Origin: Shewanella piezotolerans WP3
GTDB lineage: Bacteria > Pseudomonadota > Gammaproteobacteria > Enterobacterales > Shewanellaceae
Assembly: GCF_000014885.1 (NCBI RefSeq)
Contig: NC_011566.1
Location: 3,887,501-3,951,500, forward strand
Direction: 5' to 3'
Length of the DNA: 64,000 bases
Shown here: positions 9,230 to 17,865 of the stretch, piece after piece
Numbering within the stretch: position 1 is the first letter of the stretch
Layout of the letters: the number at the start of each line of letters is the position of its first letter
The notes under the pieces: model-generated
What the model saw: the letters and a program-made list of their open reading frames with translations, nothing else
Database searches by the model: none
Told to the model about the DNA's origin: nothing
Program-made: the position numbers and the translations under genes

Positions 9230-9262
9230 CGAAAACCCCTGCATAAAGGTGGGATGCAGGGG
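9230..9262 (-). terminator. Intrinsic terminator after the YggN-like gene
   Basis: CCCCTGCAT (9236-9244) pairs with ATGCAGGGG (9254-9262). On the minus strand the stem is followed by TTTTCGTTT. It lies 58 bp past the stop of the 9320-10141 gene. Confidence 0.85.
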
Positions 9263-9319
9263 CTGTTGCAATTTGGCTAGGCAACACAAGGATTTACATT
9301 TAATCGTTACAAATCTTGC

Positions 9320-10141
9320 TTATTCAAGCAGCTTTTTGCTTGCCGTTGCCACCAAAGAATAGTTCGCTAATTCAGGGATTTGAGCCTGAAGTTTTTTCTC
9401 TAACGCTGCTAAAGTCTCAAAGTTTTCACAAAGCCTTTCACCACGCGCTTCTAAGTCTTGTGCTTGCTCTTCCATTTGAAGCTCGATATCTTCTCCGATA
9501 GAGTCCATTTTCACTGAAAACGCATCCATTTTTGCCTCAAAAGAGTCACCATCGCCAGACATCATTTGGCTACCTAAGCTCATCATCATGGTGCCAATTG
9601 AGTTTTGAACTAGCTGCTCCATCTCTTTTTCAAACTCTTCACCAAATGCGCTTTCAAGGGAAGACTCGGTCGCCCCAAGATAAAACTTGTCACCATTTTG
9701 ATAAGCAACGTCTTCAACTCGATCTTGCAAACCATCCATCATCTCATCAATTTTAGCCCCAGTTGCATCGCCGAGTAGCGGCGTCAGTGCCATACTCACA
9801 GCAGTTGATGCCATAGCTACGGCATCATTCACTAACTCAATGACCTCAGGAACTTGTGATGACACTTCATCAGCATATTGGCTAACCAGCTGTTGCTGCT
9901 GTTTGTTCAGTGAGATTTGCTCACCATTAACAAATAGCTTATTCATTTCAATACGGTATTGCTCTTTACCCACGTCACTCACTGTCAGCTTTTTAGGCTC
10001 TACAGTGACATCATAATTAAGTGATACTTCGCATTCATTGTTAAAATGTTCACCAGACTCGTCATGGGCACTGACTAATTGCAAACTAGAAGCTGACAGT
10101 AATACGGCTGAGACGCCGACAGAAGTAAGAAGTTTTTTCAT
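9320..10141 (-). CDS. YggN/DUF2884 family periplasmic protein
   Basis: 273 aa with a signal peptide (residues 1-25, ending LVSA|HDES). The mature protein has an N-terminal beta part (CEVSLNYDVTV) and a long acidic, Met- and Gln-rich helical part with coiled-coil character (about 60-250). One Cys sits near each end (CEVSL, LCENFE), probably forming a disulfide. This fits the DUF2884 (YggN) family found near mutY/yggX/trmB in gammaproteobacteria; function unknown. The gene has its own terminator. Confidence 0.75.
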   Translation of the reverse strand: MKKLLTSVGVSAVLLSASSLQLVSAHDESGEHFNNECEVSLNYDVTVEPKKLTVSDVGKEQYRIEMNKLFVNGEQISLNKQQQQLVSQYADEVSSQVPEVIELVNDAVAMASTAVSMALTPLLGDATGAKIDEMMDGLQDRVEDVAYQNGDKFYLGATESSLESAFGEEFEKEMEQLVQNSIGTMMMSLGSQMMSGDGDSFEAKMDAFSVKMDSIGEDIELQMEEQAQDLEARGERLCENFETLAALEKKLQAQIPELANYSLVATASKKLLE

Positions 10142-10338
10142 CGCTGTAATCCTTTATCGCTTATAAATATAATTAGTCTAGATAAAGCACAGAGCATGCC
10201 AACAACACTAACCAATTGTTAATGAAGCTGAAATATGGAATTTAACCTTAGTACGGGAGTCTTTGGGAAGCTGATAATAGCCAATATTGCGAACTATTGG
10301 CTAAATATGACATTACTGAGTAAGTAAAACAGAGGATA

Positions 10339-11253
10339 CTAAAAAATTGAACGACCCAATGTCTGACTAAGGGTCTCAAGCGCTGCGGTTCCAGCAAGTG
10401 AATTGCCATTAGTATCGAGCTCTGGAGACCAAACACATACCGACATATCACCGGGGATCACAGCAATGATCCCACCACCTACGCCACTTTTCCCAGGCAT
10501 GCCAACACGATAGGCAAACTCTCCAGCACCATCATATAAGCCTGAAGTTGCTAGCAACGCATTTAACTGCCTTGTCTGCACTGGCGTTATTAGTTGTTTA
10601 CCCGCCAAACTCTTTCCACCATTAGCAAGATAGATCATGGCTTTAGACAGATCGGCGCAGCTCATTCTCAAGGAGCAATAATGAAAATAACTCTTAAGGA
10701 CAGTGTCGACATCATTGTTGAAGTTACCGAATGACTTCATCAGATATGCGATAGCGGCATTACGCGCACTATGCTGATATTCAGATCTGGCAACCGTTTT
10801 GTCGTAGCCAATCCTTTGATTATCACTCAGCCCGCGGACAATCTCCAACATTCTCTGTTTCGGCGCGCCTAAGCGGCCTTGCAATAGGTCTGCAATAACC
10901 AAAGCACCCGCATTAATAAATGGATTACGCGGTAGTCCTTTTTCTAACTCAACTTGCACCAAAGAGTTAAATGACTGGCCCGATGGTTCTTTGCCTACCC
11001 GAGACCAAATTTCAGGCTCTTCGTAATGCATTAGTGCCAGCGTTAAACTGAAGACTTTCGAAATACTCTGAATTGAAAAGGGCTCGAGATAATCTCCAGC
11101 CCCTATTGTGACACCATCTCTAGTCGTCACGGCGATACCGAGCTTATTGGCATTGATCTCAGCAAGAGCTGGAATATAATCAGCCACTTTACCTTGACCT
11201 AAAAGAGGTCGTACTTTTTCAATAACCTCTTCAAGCAATGCCAGCTCAGGCAT
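10339..11253 (-). CDS. glsB: Glutaminase
   Basis: 304 aa from the ATG at 11251-11253, which overlaps the yggL stop (TAATG). An upstream TTG in frame would lie inside yggL. It deaminates L-glutamine to glutamate and ammonia. The beta-lactamase-like Ser-x-x-Lys catalytic pair is FSIQSISKVF (Ser63, Lys66). NPFINAGALV, RSEYQHSARNAA and GKSGVGGGI are signature stretches of bacterial glutaminases. It is the last gene of trmB-yggL-glsB, an order also found in enterobacteria (where yggN is close by). Confidence 0.95.
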   Translation of the reverse strand: MPELALLEEVIEKVRPLLGQGKVADYIPALAEINANKLGIAVTTRDGVTIGAGDYLEPFSIQSISKVFSLTLALMHYEEPEIWSRVGKEPSGQSFNSLVQVELEKGLPRNPFINAGALVIADLLQGRLGAPKQRMLEIVRGLSDNQRIGYDKTVARSEYQHSARNAAIAYLMKSFGNFNNDVDTVLKSYFHYCSLRMSCADLSKAMIYLANGGKSLAGKQLITPVQTRQLNALLATSGLYDGAGEFAYRVGMPGKSGVGGGIIAVIPGDMSVCVWSPELDTNGNSLAGTAALETLSQTLGRSIF

Positions 11254-11579
11254 TAACTCCACCAAATATCGTAAAGCTCACCGATTTCAACATCAGATAC
11301 AGGCTGCCCTTCAAAGAAGGTTTTAACTGCAGCTCTGTCTTCATCAGTACACTTACCGATAGCTTGAGTAGCAATAATACCTTCCCACTCTTTATGGCCG
11401 CCACCATGGAAACCAAGGTCTCTAGGCTCAATAACCTCTTCGATGAACTGATCAACAATTGAGTCTATCTGCTCTTCGGTTACAGAGTCATTGAAAGTCC
11501 AGTTTGTATCGAAACCAAACTCTTGAAACTCATCAACGCGTAACTTTTTACGTAAACGACGACTACGATTAGCTGCCAT
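11253..11579 (-). CDS. yggL: YggL (DUF469), 50S-associated protein
   Basis: 108 aa, full length. The basic N-terminus RSRRLRKKLRVDEFQEFGF is typical of the DUF469 family. E. coli YggL is reported to bind the large ribosomal subunit; the role is still vague. The rest is acidic and ends in DIWWS. It lies between trmB (53 bp upstream) and glsB (1-bp overlap), one operon. Confidence 0.9.
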   Translation of the reverse strand: MAANRSRRLRKKLRVDEFQEFGFDTNWTFNDSVTEEQIDSIVDQFIEEVIEPRDLGFHGGGHKEWEGIIATQAIGKCTDEDRAAVKTFFEGQPVSDVEIGELYDIWWS

Positions 11580-11632
11580 GGTTATTCTCCCAGAAAGGTT
11601 ATTTTATAAGAACGTAAATTTCAGCAGAGCGC

Positions 11633-12346
11633 TTAAACACGCTCAAACATGAGATCCCAAACGCCATGCCCTAAACGGTGGCCGCGCGCTTCAAATTTTG
11701 TTAGCGGACGATGCTCTGGACGCTCGACTACATCACCGGTAGCAGATTGGTTTTTGTAACCTGGCGCAGCAGTCATGACTTCTAACATGTGTTCGCTGTA
11801 GTTTTCCCAGTCAGTAGCAAGATGGAACACGCCACCAACTTTAAGCTTGCTGCGAATAAGCTCAGCAAATGGAGCTTGTACTATTCTGCGTTTGTGGTGA
11901 CGTTTTTTGTGCCAAGGATCAGGAAAGAACAATTGCACGCGAGCTAAACTACCTTCGGCAATGCTATTTTCAAGTACCTCTAATGCATCATGATGATACA
12001 CACGAAGGTTAGTCACGCCAGCTTCTGCTGCAACTGACAAGCATGCACCTACACCAGGCTTATGCACTTCAATACCAATAAAGTTAAGTTCTGGCGACGC
12101 CTTAGCCATCTCAACTAATGAACCTCCCATACCGAAGCCAATCTCTAGCACAGTGTCAGCTTCACGGCCAAACACTTCGACTAAATCGATCGCTTCTGGG
12201 GTATAATCTAGCCCCATAGATGGCCACTGCTGTTCCATCGCTTGAGCCTGCCCTTTTGTTAGGCGGCCTTCTCTTAATACAAAGCTTCTTACTTTGCGAA
12301 GGTATTTACCCTCTTCATTGAATTCAGCGGTTGTTACGTCGCTCAT
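11633..12346 (-). CDS. trmB: tRNA (guanine-N7)-methyltransferase
   Basis: 237 aa. It methylates G46 of tRNA using S-adenosylmethionine. The SAM-binding motif is VLEIGFGMGGSLVEMA. LFFPDPWHKKRHHKRR is the TrmB signature with the catalytic and tRNA-binding residues, and LTKFEARGHRLGH is near the C-terminus. It is the first gene of trmB-yggL-glsB and divergent from mutY across 255 bp that must hold both promoters. Confidence 0.95.
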   Translation of the reverse strand: MSDVTTAEFNEEGKYLRKVRSFVLREGRLTKGQAQAMEQQWPSMGLDYTPEAIDLVEVFGREADTVLEIGFGMGGSLVEMAKASPELNFIGIEVHKPGVGACLSVAAEAGVTNLRVYHHDALEVLENSIAEGSLARVQLFFPDPWHKKRHHKRRIVQAPFAELIRSKLKVGGVFHLATDWENYSEHMLEVMTAAPGYKNQSATGDVVERPEHRPLTKFEARGHRLGHGVWDLMFERV

Positions 12347-12601
12347 TTTCGCCCTCGCTTAAGACAGCTATTAATTAAAAAGAAAGGCATTATCCAAAGT
12401 TAAATCTTTAGTGCAAGCCCTATTGAGGCAAAATTATACCAATAATCTCAGTTTGTGCGAGTTACAAGCACTGTTTTACAAAAAATACTCACCAAGTCAG
12501 CTATTTTCCCGCAGTTGAAGCAGGATTCACTGACAATGATCGTTTAAACGAGTTAACAACTGTTGCTTGTTAAAGTATTCCTCTGTGGTTACACTGCGCC
12601 G

Positions 12602-13666
12602 ATGAAAACTCCAGCCCCCTTTTCTCAGCGAATTATCAGTTGGTACGACTTACATGGTCGCAAACAACTTCCTTGGCAACAAAACAAAACCCCATATAAA
12701 GTGTGGATTTCAGAGATCATGTTGCAACAAACTCAAGTTGCGACTGTTATCCCCTACTTTGAAAAGTTTATTAGCCGCTTTCCCAGCATTGAAATATTGG
12801 CTGGCGCAGAGCAAGATGAAGTACTCCATCACTGGACTGGTTTAGGTTACTACGCCAGAGCACGTAATCTGCATAAAGCGGCTCAGCAAATTGTAGCCTT
12901 GCACCAAGGAAGCTTCCCTGTTGATTTTGAAGATGTATTATCCTTGCCTGGCATTGGTCGTTCGACAGCTGGCGCGGTACTGTCATTGTCACTAGGATTA
13001 AATCACCCCATTCTTGACGGTAATGTAAAGCGGGTACTGGCCAGGCATGGAGCAATTGATGGCTGGCCGGGGAAAAAACTGGTAGAAAATCAGCTGTGGC
13101 AACTCACTGAAGCGTTAACCCCAGCAAAAGAGATTCATAAGTATAACCAAGCGATGATGGATATTGGCGCTACGGTATGTACTCGCACCAAACCCAATTG
13201 TGCAGCTTGTCCGGTTGCGATTGACTGCAAAGCTCAATTGAGTGGGCGCCAACTAGAGTATCCAGGTAAGAAGCCTAAAAAAGTGGTCCCGGAAAAATCA
13301 GCATGGTTGCTCGTAGTAGAACACGAAAACCATGTTCATCTACAAAAAAGGCCACCAAGTGGTATTTGGGGTGGGCTTTGGTGTTTCCCTCAATTTACCA
13401 ACCAAGCAGAGCTTGAAGAATACCTAAGTGAACATGCATTTAACATCAAGCATCGTGAAGATCTCGTTGGCTTTAGGCATACATTTAGCCACTTTCACCT
13501 CGACATACAACCAGTTTTGGTCTCAGTAAACAAGATTAGCGATAACCAGATCATGGAACAAGACTCTTCGGTCTGGTATAACTTACCTCATCCACCTAAA
13601 GTTGGTTTAGCCTCAGCGACTGAGCGCATTCTAGCGAGTTTAGGTTCTGTATTAATTAAGGAGTAA
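12602..13666 (+). CDS. mutY: Adenine DNA glycosylase MutY
   Basis: 354 aa from the ATG at 12602, which aligns with the usual MutY start; an in-frame ATG 39 bp upstream adds an unlikely tail. It removes adenine mispaired with 8-oxoguanine. Catalytic Glu38 lies in SEIMLQQTQV. The helix-hairpin-helix is LPGIGRSTAG at about 115, followed by the catalytic Asp in ILDGNVKRV. The 4Fe-4S ligands are spaced CTRTKPNCAACPVAIDC, and the NUDIX-like C-terminal domain starts near 230. The yggX ribosome binding site lies within its last codons. Confidence 0.95.
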   Translation: MKTPAPFSQRIISWYDLHGRKQLPWQQNKTPYKVWISEIMLQQTQVATVIPYFEKFISRFPSIEILAGAEQDEVLHHWTGLGYYARARNLHKAAQQIVALHQGSFPVDFEDVLSLPGIGRSTAGAVLSLSLGLNHPILDGNVKRVLARHGAIDGWPGKKLVENQLWQLTEALTPAKEIHKYNQAMMDIGATVCTRTKPNCAACPVAIDCKAQLSGRQLEYPGKKPKKVVPEKSAWLLVVEHENHVHLQKRPPSGIWGGLWCFPQFTNQAELEEYLSEHAFNIKHREDLVGFRHTFSHFHLDIQPVLVSVNKISDNQIMEQDSSVWYNLPHPPKVGLASATERILASLGSVLIKE

Positions 13667-13668
13667 TC

Positions 13669-13947
13669 ATGGCTCGCACAGTAAATTGCGTATATTTGAA
13701 GAAAGAAGCAGAAGGATTAGGGTTTCAACTCTACCCTGGTGATTTAGGCAAACGTATTTTCGACAATGTGAGTAAAGAAGCGTGGGCGCTTTGGCAGTCC
13801 AAGCAAACGATGCTTATCAACGAAAATAAATTGAACATGATGAATGTTGATGATCGTAAGTTTCTAGAAGAGCAAATGATTAACTTTCTGTTTGAAGGGA
13901 AAGACGTTGAAATTGAGGGTTATGTACCTCAAAAAGACGACGAATAG
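13669..13947 (+). CDS. yggX: Fe(II)-trafficking protein YggX
   Basis: 92 aa, full length. It is a cytoplasmic protein linked to protection of Fe-S clusters from oxidation, which suits its pairing with the Fe-S enzyme MutY. VNCVYLKKEAEGLGFQ at the start holds the conserved Cys. LYPGDLGKRI and NKLNMMNVDDRKFLEEQM are the family signatures. It starts 3 bp after mutY with AAGGAG overlapping the mutY end and is followed by a strong terminator. Confidence 0.95.
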   Translation: MARTVNCVYLKKEAEGLGFQLYPGDLGKRIFDNVSKEAWALWQSKQTMLINENKLNMMNVDDRKFLEEQMINFLFEGKDVEIEGYVPQKDDE

Positions 13948-13955
13948 TCTTCAAC

Positions 13956-13984
13956 AAAAAAAGCGCCTTGAGGCGCTTTTTTAT
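13956..13984. terminator. Bidirectional terminator between yggX and the yceI-like gene
   Basis: AGCGCCT / AGGCGCT stem with A-run before and T-run after, between convergent genes. Confidence 0.92.
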
Positions 13985-14000
13985 TATTCTATGCTAAGAA

Positions 14001-14576
14001 TTATTTTTTAATCCCTTCAACCACAAGATTTAGGCTTACATGGGAAGAAGCTGGTCCCAAGTCCATCTGTACATTGTAATCTTTAAGCGCAAACTCTGTG
14101 CTGCCAGTAAAACCAGCCCTGTAGCCGCCCCAAGGGTCGCTACCTTCCCCTATTATCTTAGCGTCGATCGCTAGCGGTCTAGTGACACCATTAAAGGTAA
14201 AGTTACCGTTGAGTACAAACTTCCCATCACCTTTATCATCAACAGAGGTTGATACAAACGATGCTTCAGGAAACTTAGCAGTGTTTAAAAAGTCAGGGCT
14301 ACGTAGATGCTTATCGCGCTCTGCATGATTTGAATCAACGCTGGCAGTATTGATGGTAACATTAACTTTCGAGTCAGCGATTTTAGTTTCATCAAATGAA
14401 AAGTCACCAGCAAAGGTATTAAAACGGCCAGCGACAAAGCTATAACCTAGATGACTAACCCTGAACTCTATCGATGCATGTGCTCCCTCAGTATCGATAA
14501 CATAGTCAGCCGCCTGAGCAGAACTTGCCATCATTAAGCTCGCTGCTAATGTCGTCGCCAATAAACCCTTTTTCAT
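14001..14576 (-). CDS. YceI family periplasmic protein
   Basis: 191 aa with a signal peptide (residues 1-22, ending SSAQA|ADY). The YceI lipocalin-like barrel is visible: ASIEFRVSHLGYSFVAGRF, then the charged stretch SNHAERDKHLRSPDFL, then GNFTFNGVTRPL. Family members bind long-chain isoprenoids or lipids in the periplasm. It lies 39 bp downstream of a cytochrome b561 gene on the same strand, the standard yceJ-yceI pairing, so the two probably act together. Confidence 0.92.
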   Translation of the reverse strand: MKKGLLATTLAASLMMASSAQAADYVIDTEGAHASIEFRVSHLGYSFVAGRFNTFAGDFSFDETKIADSKVNVTINTASVDSNHAERDKHLRSPDFLNTAKFPEASFVSTSVDDKGDGKFVLNGNFTFNGVTRPLAIDAKIIGEGSDPWGGYRAGFTGSTEFALKDYNVQMDLGPASSHVSLNLVVEGIKK

Positions 14577-14615
14577 CTTACTCTCTCCCTTATAAATGCA
14601 AATCTTGTTTAAATG

Positions 14616-15170
14616 TCAGTCTTGTTGAGTTTTAATCATTCTAAGTAATGTTGAATCTTTATCGATAAAGTGATGTTTCAATGCCCCAATAGCGTGCACA
14701 ATTGCCAAGCCAATCAAACTATATGCTGCGTATTGATGGATAACCCCAGCAACATCAGCCTGATCATCAACAATGGCGCCAATGCTAGGAATTTCAATCC
14801 AATCAAACACCCATATACCTCGGTCATCAGCCGTTGATATCAAATAACCACTCAACATGATGATCACTAAAAGTAAGTACAGAGCGAAATGGGCAAAATG
14901 ACTGGTTTTAATCTCCCAACTTTTATGAGTCGTTAAGCTCTCAGGTTTAGGAGTGAATAGTCGCCATAGTATTCGGAAAAATGTCGCCAAAAGCAGCAGC
15001 AACCCGATACTTTTATGCCAGTACGGCGCAGTTTTGTACCACTCACTGTAATAGGTCAGATCAACCATCCAAAAACCAACAGCAAATAAACCGATAACGG
15101 TAAATGCAGAAAGCCAATGCAACAGGATAGCGATTAACCCATAAGCGCTTTTAGTATTTAACAGCATCAT
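14616..15170 (-). CDS. Cytochrome b561 family membrane protein (YceJ-like)
   Basis: 184 aa, four transmembrane helices. Putative heme-ligand histidines are in ILLHWLSA, YWHKSIG, HFAHFALYL and AIVHAIGALKHHF. The family carries electrons across the inner membrane, often from quinol. It forms an operon with the YceI-like gene downstream. The upstream region (15171-15437) is AT-rich and should hold its promoter. Confidence 0.9.
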   Translation of the reverse strand: MMLLNTKSAYGLIAILLHWLSAFTVIGLFAVGFWMVDLTYYSEWYKTAPYWHKSIGLLLLLATFFRILWRLFTPKPESLTTHKSWEIKTSHFAHFALYLLLVIIMLSGYLISTADDRGIWVFDWIEIPSIGAIVDDQADVAGVIHQYAAYSLIGLAIVHAIGALKHHFIDKDSTLLRMIKTQQD

Positions 15171-15437
15171 GCCCCCTAAATAAATAATATGGAGCCATCA
15201 TACATTCTACTTTTGGATATAAAATCAGTAAATTTAGGTCTTTACATTCTACTTTTTAGAACAGAAAACAATTACACCGCAGTTACTCCAACTCCTTAAC
15301 TGCAAGTGTTAATCAAATAAAAAGTCATTTGAGCCCATTTATTGTCGTTAAAACCCATTTTTTTAACGCTAGCATTGTTCGTTTTTTTATAACTGCACAC
15401 AAACTAGGCGAACAGTCCAACTAAAAACAAAAAGCGC
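15171..15437. other. Intergenic region between cytochrome b561 and the tRNA operon
   Basis: Low-GC DNA without a credible gene. It should contain the minus-strand promoter of the b561-yceI operon; I cannot pick one hexamer pair with confidence. Confidence 0.5.
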
Positions 15438-15470
15438 TTGCAGGATAAAACTCAGCGCTATAATATACGC
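15438..15470 (+). promoter_or_regulatory. tRNA operon promoter with GC-rich discriminator
   Basis: TTGCAG at 15438-15443 and, 17 bp later, TAATAT (15461-15466) overlapping a perfect TATAAT (15459-15464). These are followed by ACGCGC, the GC-rich discriminator typical of stringently controlled stable-RNA promoters. Confidence 0.75.
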
Positions 15471-15541
15471 GCACTCCAAACGACACAGGCTTTAACGGCT
15501 TGGTTTGAAGTAGCAAATCTAACGTTTATATAACGGTAGTT

Positions 15542-15617
15542 GCCCGAATAGCTCAGTCGGTAGAGCAGAGGATTGAAAATCCTCGTGTCCCTGGTTCGAT
15601 TCCGGGTTCGGGCACCA
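15542..15617 (+). tRNA. tRNA-Phe (anticodon GAA)
   Basis: 76 nt including CCA. The acceptor arm is GCCCGAA / TTCGGGC, the D-loop AGCTCAGTCGGTAGAGC, the anticodon GAA at 15575-15577 and the T-arm GGTTCGATTCC. The cloverleaf is complete with an encoded CCA end. Confidence 0.98.
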
Positions 15618-15669
15618 ACATTTTATAATGAGTTAATCTGTATAAATAGATAACTTGTTAGCAAGATAA

Positions 15670-15745
<76 letters not shown>

Positions 15746-15752
15746 TAAAAAC

Positions 15753-15783
15753 AAAAAAGCCACTCAATAGAGTGGCTTTTTTG
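15753..15783 (+). terminator. Terminator of the tRNA operon
   Basis: GCCACTC / GAGTGGC stem, AATA loop, T-run. Its stem differs by only one pair from the terminator at 7451-7468. Confidence 0.93.
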
Positions 15784-15982
15784 TATCTAACGTTCTGACA
15801 TCGAGATCACTTTAACTTTCTTTCAGGTTAATGCGGAGCCACTCTGCCCAAATCGTTTTAGTTAACGATTAGTTTTATCAAGTTACTCTCGGCCTAAGTA
15901 GTCTCCCTCGCACGAATTCAAAAGAGCCTAACCCTTCCGATGGGGAGTTAGTGTGTTCTGTTAGTTTTTGAAACTAGTTTCT

Positions 15983-16001
15983 GCCCCAAAGTTGGTTAGC
16001 C
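15983..16001 (+). repeat. Imperfect direct repeat, copy 1
   Basis: GCCCCAAAGTTGGTTAGCC; 17 of 19 bases match copy 2 at 16241-16259. Confidence 0.6.
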
Positions 16002-16240
16002 TTCGAATGAAGACTAATTACATTTTGACTGGTGTTGCAAAGGAGTTTATTTGAACTTGTGGCTTCATGACTATTCATCGCCTCCAGCGGGGTATGTGCA
16101 GACACTGCTGAAGCACGCTTCAAGTACGTCCGTGTAAGCTCGGCGAAAACATCCATGTTTTCGACGGCTTCAGCCGTATCTACACTGGTTAACTGGTGTT
16201 TCAATTTATACTCTTGCGGCTTGATGCTTAACGCGGAAAT

Positions 16241-16259
16241 GCCCCAAAATTAGTTAGCC
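16241..16259 (+). repeat. Imperfect direct repeat, copy 2
   Basis: GCCCCAAAATTAGTTAGCC; second copy, 258 bp after the first. The pair may be the edges of a degraded insertion or a dispersed repeat. Confidence 0.6.
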
Positions 16260-16310
16260 ACCATTGCTAATGGCTATTTTTTTTAATTCAGAACCAAATC
16301 TAAATCAAAG

Positions 16311-16360
16311 TCGTGGCGCTTCGCCCGCACCAGACCAAAAAGGGGAAAGCGCTTGCCCCC
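16311..16360 (+). repeat. Dispersed repeat segment, copy left of the array
   Basis: TCGTGGCGCTTCGCCC followed 15 bp later by GGGGAAAGCGCTTGC. The same two blocks in the same order occur on the minus strand at 24219-24276, right of the array. Confidence 0.55.
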
Positions 16361-16879
16361 TTTTGGATATCCCTCAGCCCCCCAGCGAAATTTAAAAAGC
16401 TAAATTTCCAACGGGGAGATTTGATTCTTTGAGTTCATTGAAATAGTTTTAGGCTCAGATGTTTACGGGAAAACCGCTAAAGCTAAAACACAAGTGCTAA
16501 GTATTTACGCTTTAATAACTCAGTGAAGATGCTGTTAAGGTCTTCATATCGAGCCCTGTAGCATCCAGAGTTATGAATCTCTGATGAAAGCGAAGAACGT
16601 CCATTATGGCGCAAATGAATATGCCAAAAACGGTCCTACTAGGCATCGATAATTTTTTAACATTACATAAAACCGATAAAATTCAGTCTTATGACAAATG
16701 TAGAAAAGTGATACACGGACCCATTGAACACCCTAGGCTCTCTTTCTCCGTACACAACAAGGCAATTCATCTAACCTAGACTTAGAAATTATCTATTTAC
16801 AGCAATGCCTTAGCAGTGATAGCTTGTTAAAAAATTAACGAGTTGCTAAGAACGTTATCGAGCGACTAATGAATAAGCT

Positions 16880-16886
16880 GTTAGCT
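16880..16886 (+). other. attC/attI core site at the left end of cassette 1
   Basis: GTTAGCT, the reverse complement of the core AGCTAAC that closes cassette 1 at 17761. The sequence left of it gives no convincing attC hairpin, so it could be an attI or a decayed attC. Confidence 0.6.
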
Positions 16887-16908
16887 GCACATGGAGATTT
16901 GGTGACAG

Positions 16909-17745
16909 ATGAGTAAACCTAGAATATTCATAGGCTCTTCAGTAGAGAGTTTACCTATAGCTGACGCAATTGCTGAAAACTTAGAGTTTGATGCTGAAGT
17001 TACTATTTGGCGCAGTGGCACATTTAATCTATCTAGTAGTACGTTAGATGATCTGATTTTAAAATCTAAATCTGTTGATTTCTCTGCTTTCATATTTTCT
17101 CCTGATGATTTGGCAATTATGCGCTCAAGAGAACAATATGTTGTAAGGGATAATGTACTTTTCGAACTTGGGTTGTTTATTGGTTCTATTGGTAAAGAGA
17201 GATGCTTTATCATAAAACCCCGCGATGTGGAGCTACACTTCCCAAGTGACTTACTTGGTATTACTCCTACTGACTATGATCCAAATCGTTCAGATGCAAA
17301 CTTAACTTCATCGTTAACCTATGCTTCAACACAAATAAAAAGAGAAATGAATAATAAAGGTGTATTTCAAGAAATTAGTACACCTAAAGTTCAAAAGCTT
17401 GATGTTAATAATGTATTAAGCGAAGTATCAGAAAACGATCTTATTATTTTGGGCTCATTATTAGAGAGCTACAACAACGACGTAGAGGGTTGTAGAAGTT
17501 GGGATTTACCTAATAAAATTCAAAAAAATATTCCGTCTCCAACTCTAAACCTTGCAATAGTTAAGCTGCAAAGAGTTGGCTTAATTGAAAAAGAGAATGA
17601 TAGTGACTTTAATGGCAATGAATATTTTACATATCGTCTTACTGATTACGGTGTAGATATTTGTTTAAAAAATGAAGAGAAGCTTGCTAAATTATTTGCA
17701 CCTAAACCACAGCAAGGTTTCATACCGCAAGCTCCGAAGTTTTAG
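16909..17745 (+). CDS. TIR-like domain protein (CAP12/Pycsar-effector type) with C-terminal winged-helix-like region
   Basis: 278 aa. Residues 4-150 match the TIR-like fold of CAP12/PycTIR effectors: PRIFIGSSVESLPIADAI at the start, TIWRSGTFNLS, DFSAFIFSPDDL and VRDNVLFELGLFIG. Glu86 in the last motif corresponds to the catalytic glutamate of such NAD-degrading TIRs. After a linker, residues about 165-275 look like a winged helix (LNLAIVKLQRVGLIEKEND, then YRLTDYGVDICL), not a STING or Pycsar sensor. No cyclase gene adjoins it. It is the cargo of cassette 1. An antiphage role is inferred from the family. Confidence 0.75.
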   Translation: MSKPRIFIGSSVESLPIADAIAENLEFDAEVTIWRSGTFNLSSSTLDDLILKSKSVDFSAFIFSPDDLAIMRSREQYVVRDNVLFELGLFIGSIGKERCFIIKPRDVELHFPSDLLGITPTDYDPNRSDANLTSSLTYASTQIKREMNNKGVFQEISTPKVQKLDVNNVLSEVSENDLIILGSLLESYNNDVEGCRSWDLPNKIQKNIPSPTLNLAIVKLQRVGLIEKENDSDFNGNEYFTYRLTDYGVDICLKNEEKLAKLFAPKPQQGFIPQAPKF

Positions 17746-17760
17746 TTTGGTGTAAAGTGC

Positions 17761-17859
17761 AGCTAACAAGTCAATTCAGCAGGACAAAAAACAGTTGGTT
17801 TTGCTCCTGCGTCGCTAATTTTAACCAACTATTTTTTGCCTCTGATTGAGGCGTTAGCG
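17761..17859 (+). other. attC site 1
   Basis: AGCTAAC (17761-17767) to GTTAGCG (17853-17859), 99 bp. The inner arms TCAATTCAG and CTGATTGA pair with one unpaired base, the extrahelical base typical of attC hairpins. Confidence 0.85.
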
Positions 17860-17865
17860 AGCATT

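Larger units (their letters stand above)
15784..16879. other. Gene-free, repeat-like DNA upstream of the cassette array
   Basis: About 1.1 kb with no recognised gene. It contains a 19-bp imperfect direct repeat (15983-16001 and 16241-16259). It also has a palindrome-rich stretch at 16090-16200 and a segment (16311-16360) that recurs inverted at 24219-24276 on the other side of the array. Open frames here (for example 15974-16204 minus) resemble no protein. An integron integrase or attI was looked for here and not recognised. Confidence 0.6.

Noticed and set aside
9165..9362. 65-aa open frame on plus
   Set aside because: Runs through the terminator hairpin of the YggN-like gene and into that gene's 3' end.
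15974..16204. 76-aa open frame on minus in the gene-free region
   Set aside because: It overlaps a repeat-like, palindromic stretch and has no family-like sequence or good ribosome binding site.
15784..16879. Search for an integron integrase or its remnant and attI
   Set aside because: No tyrosine recombinase motifs (such as HxLRH) were recognised on either strand by eye; a profile search would be decisive.
17836..17865. Upstream TTG start for the cassette 2 gene
   Set aside because: These codons lie inside the attC site, which is not part of the cassette's own gene.
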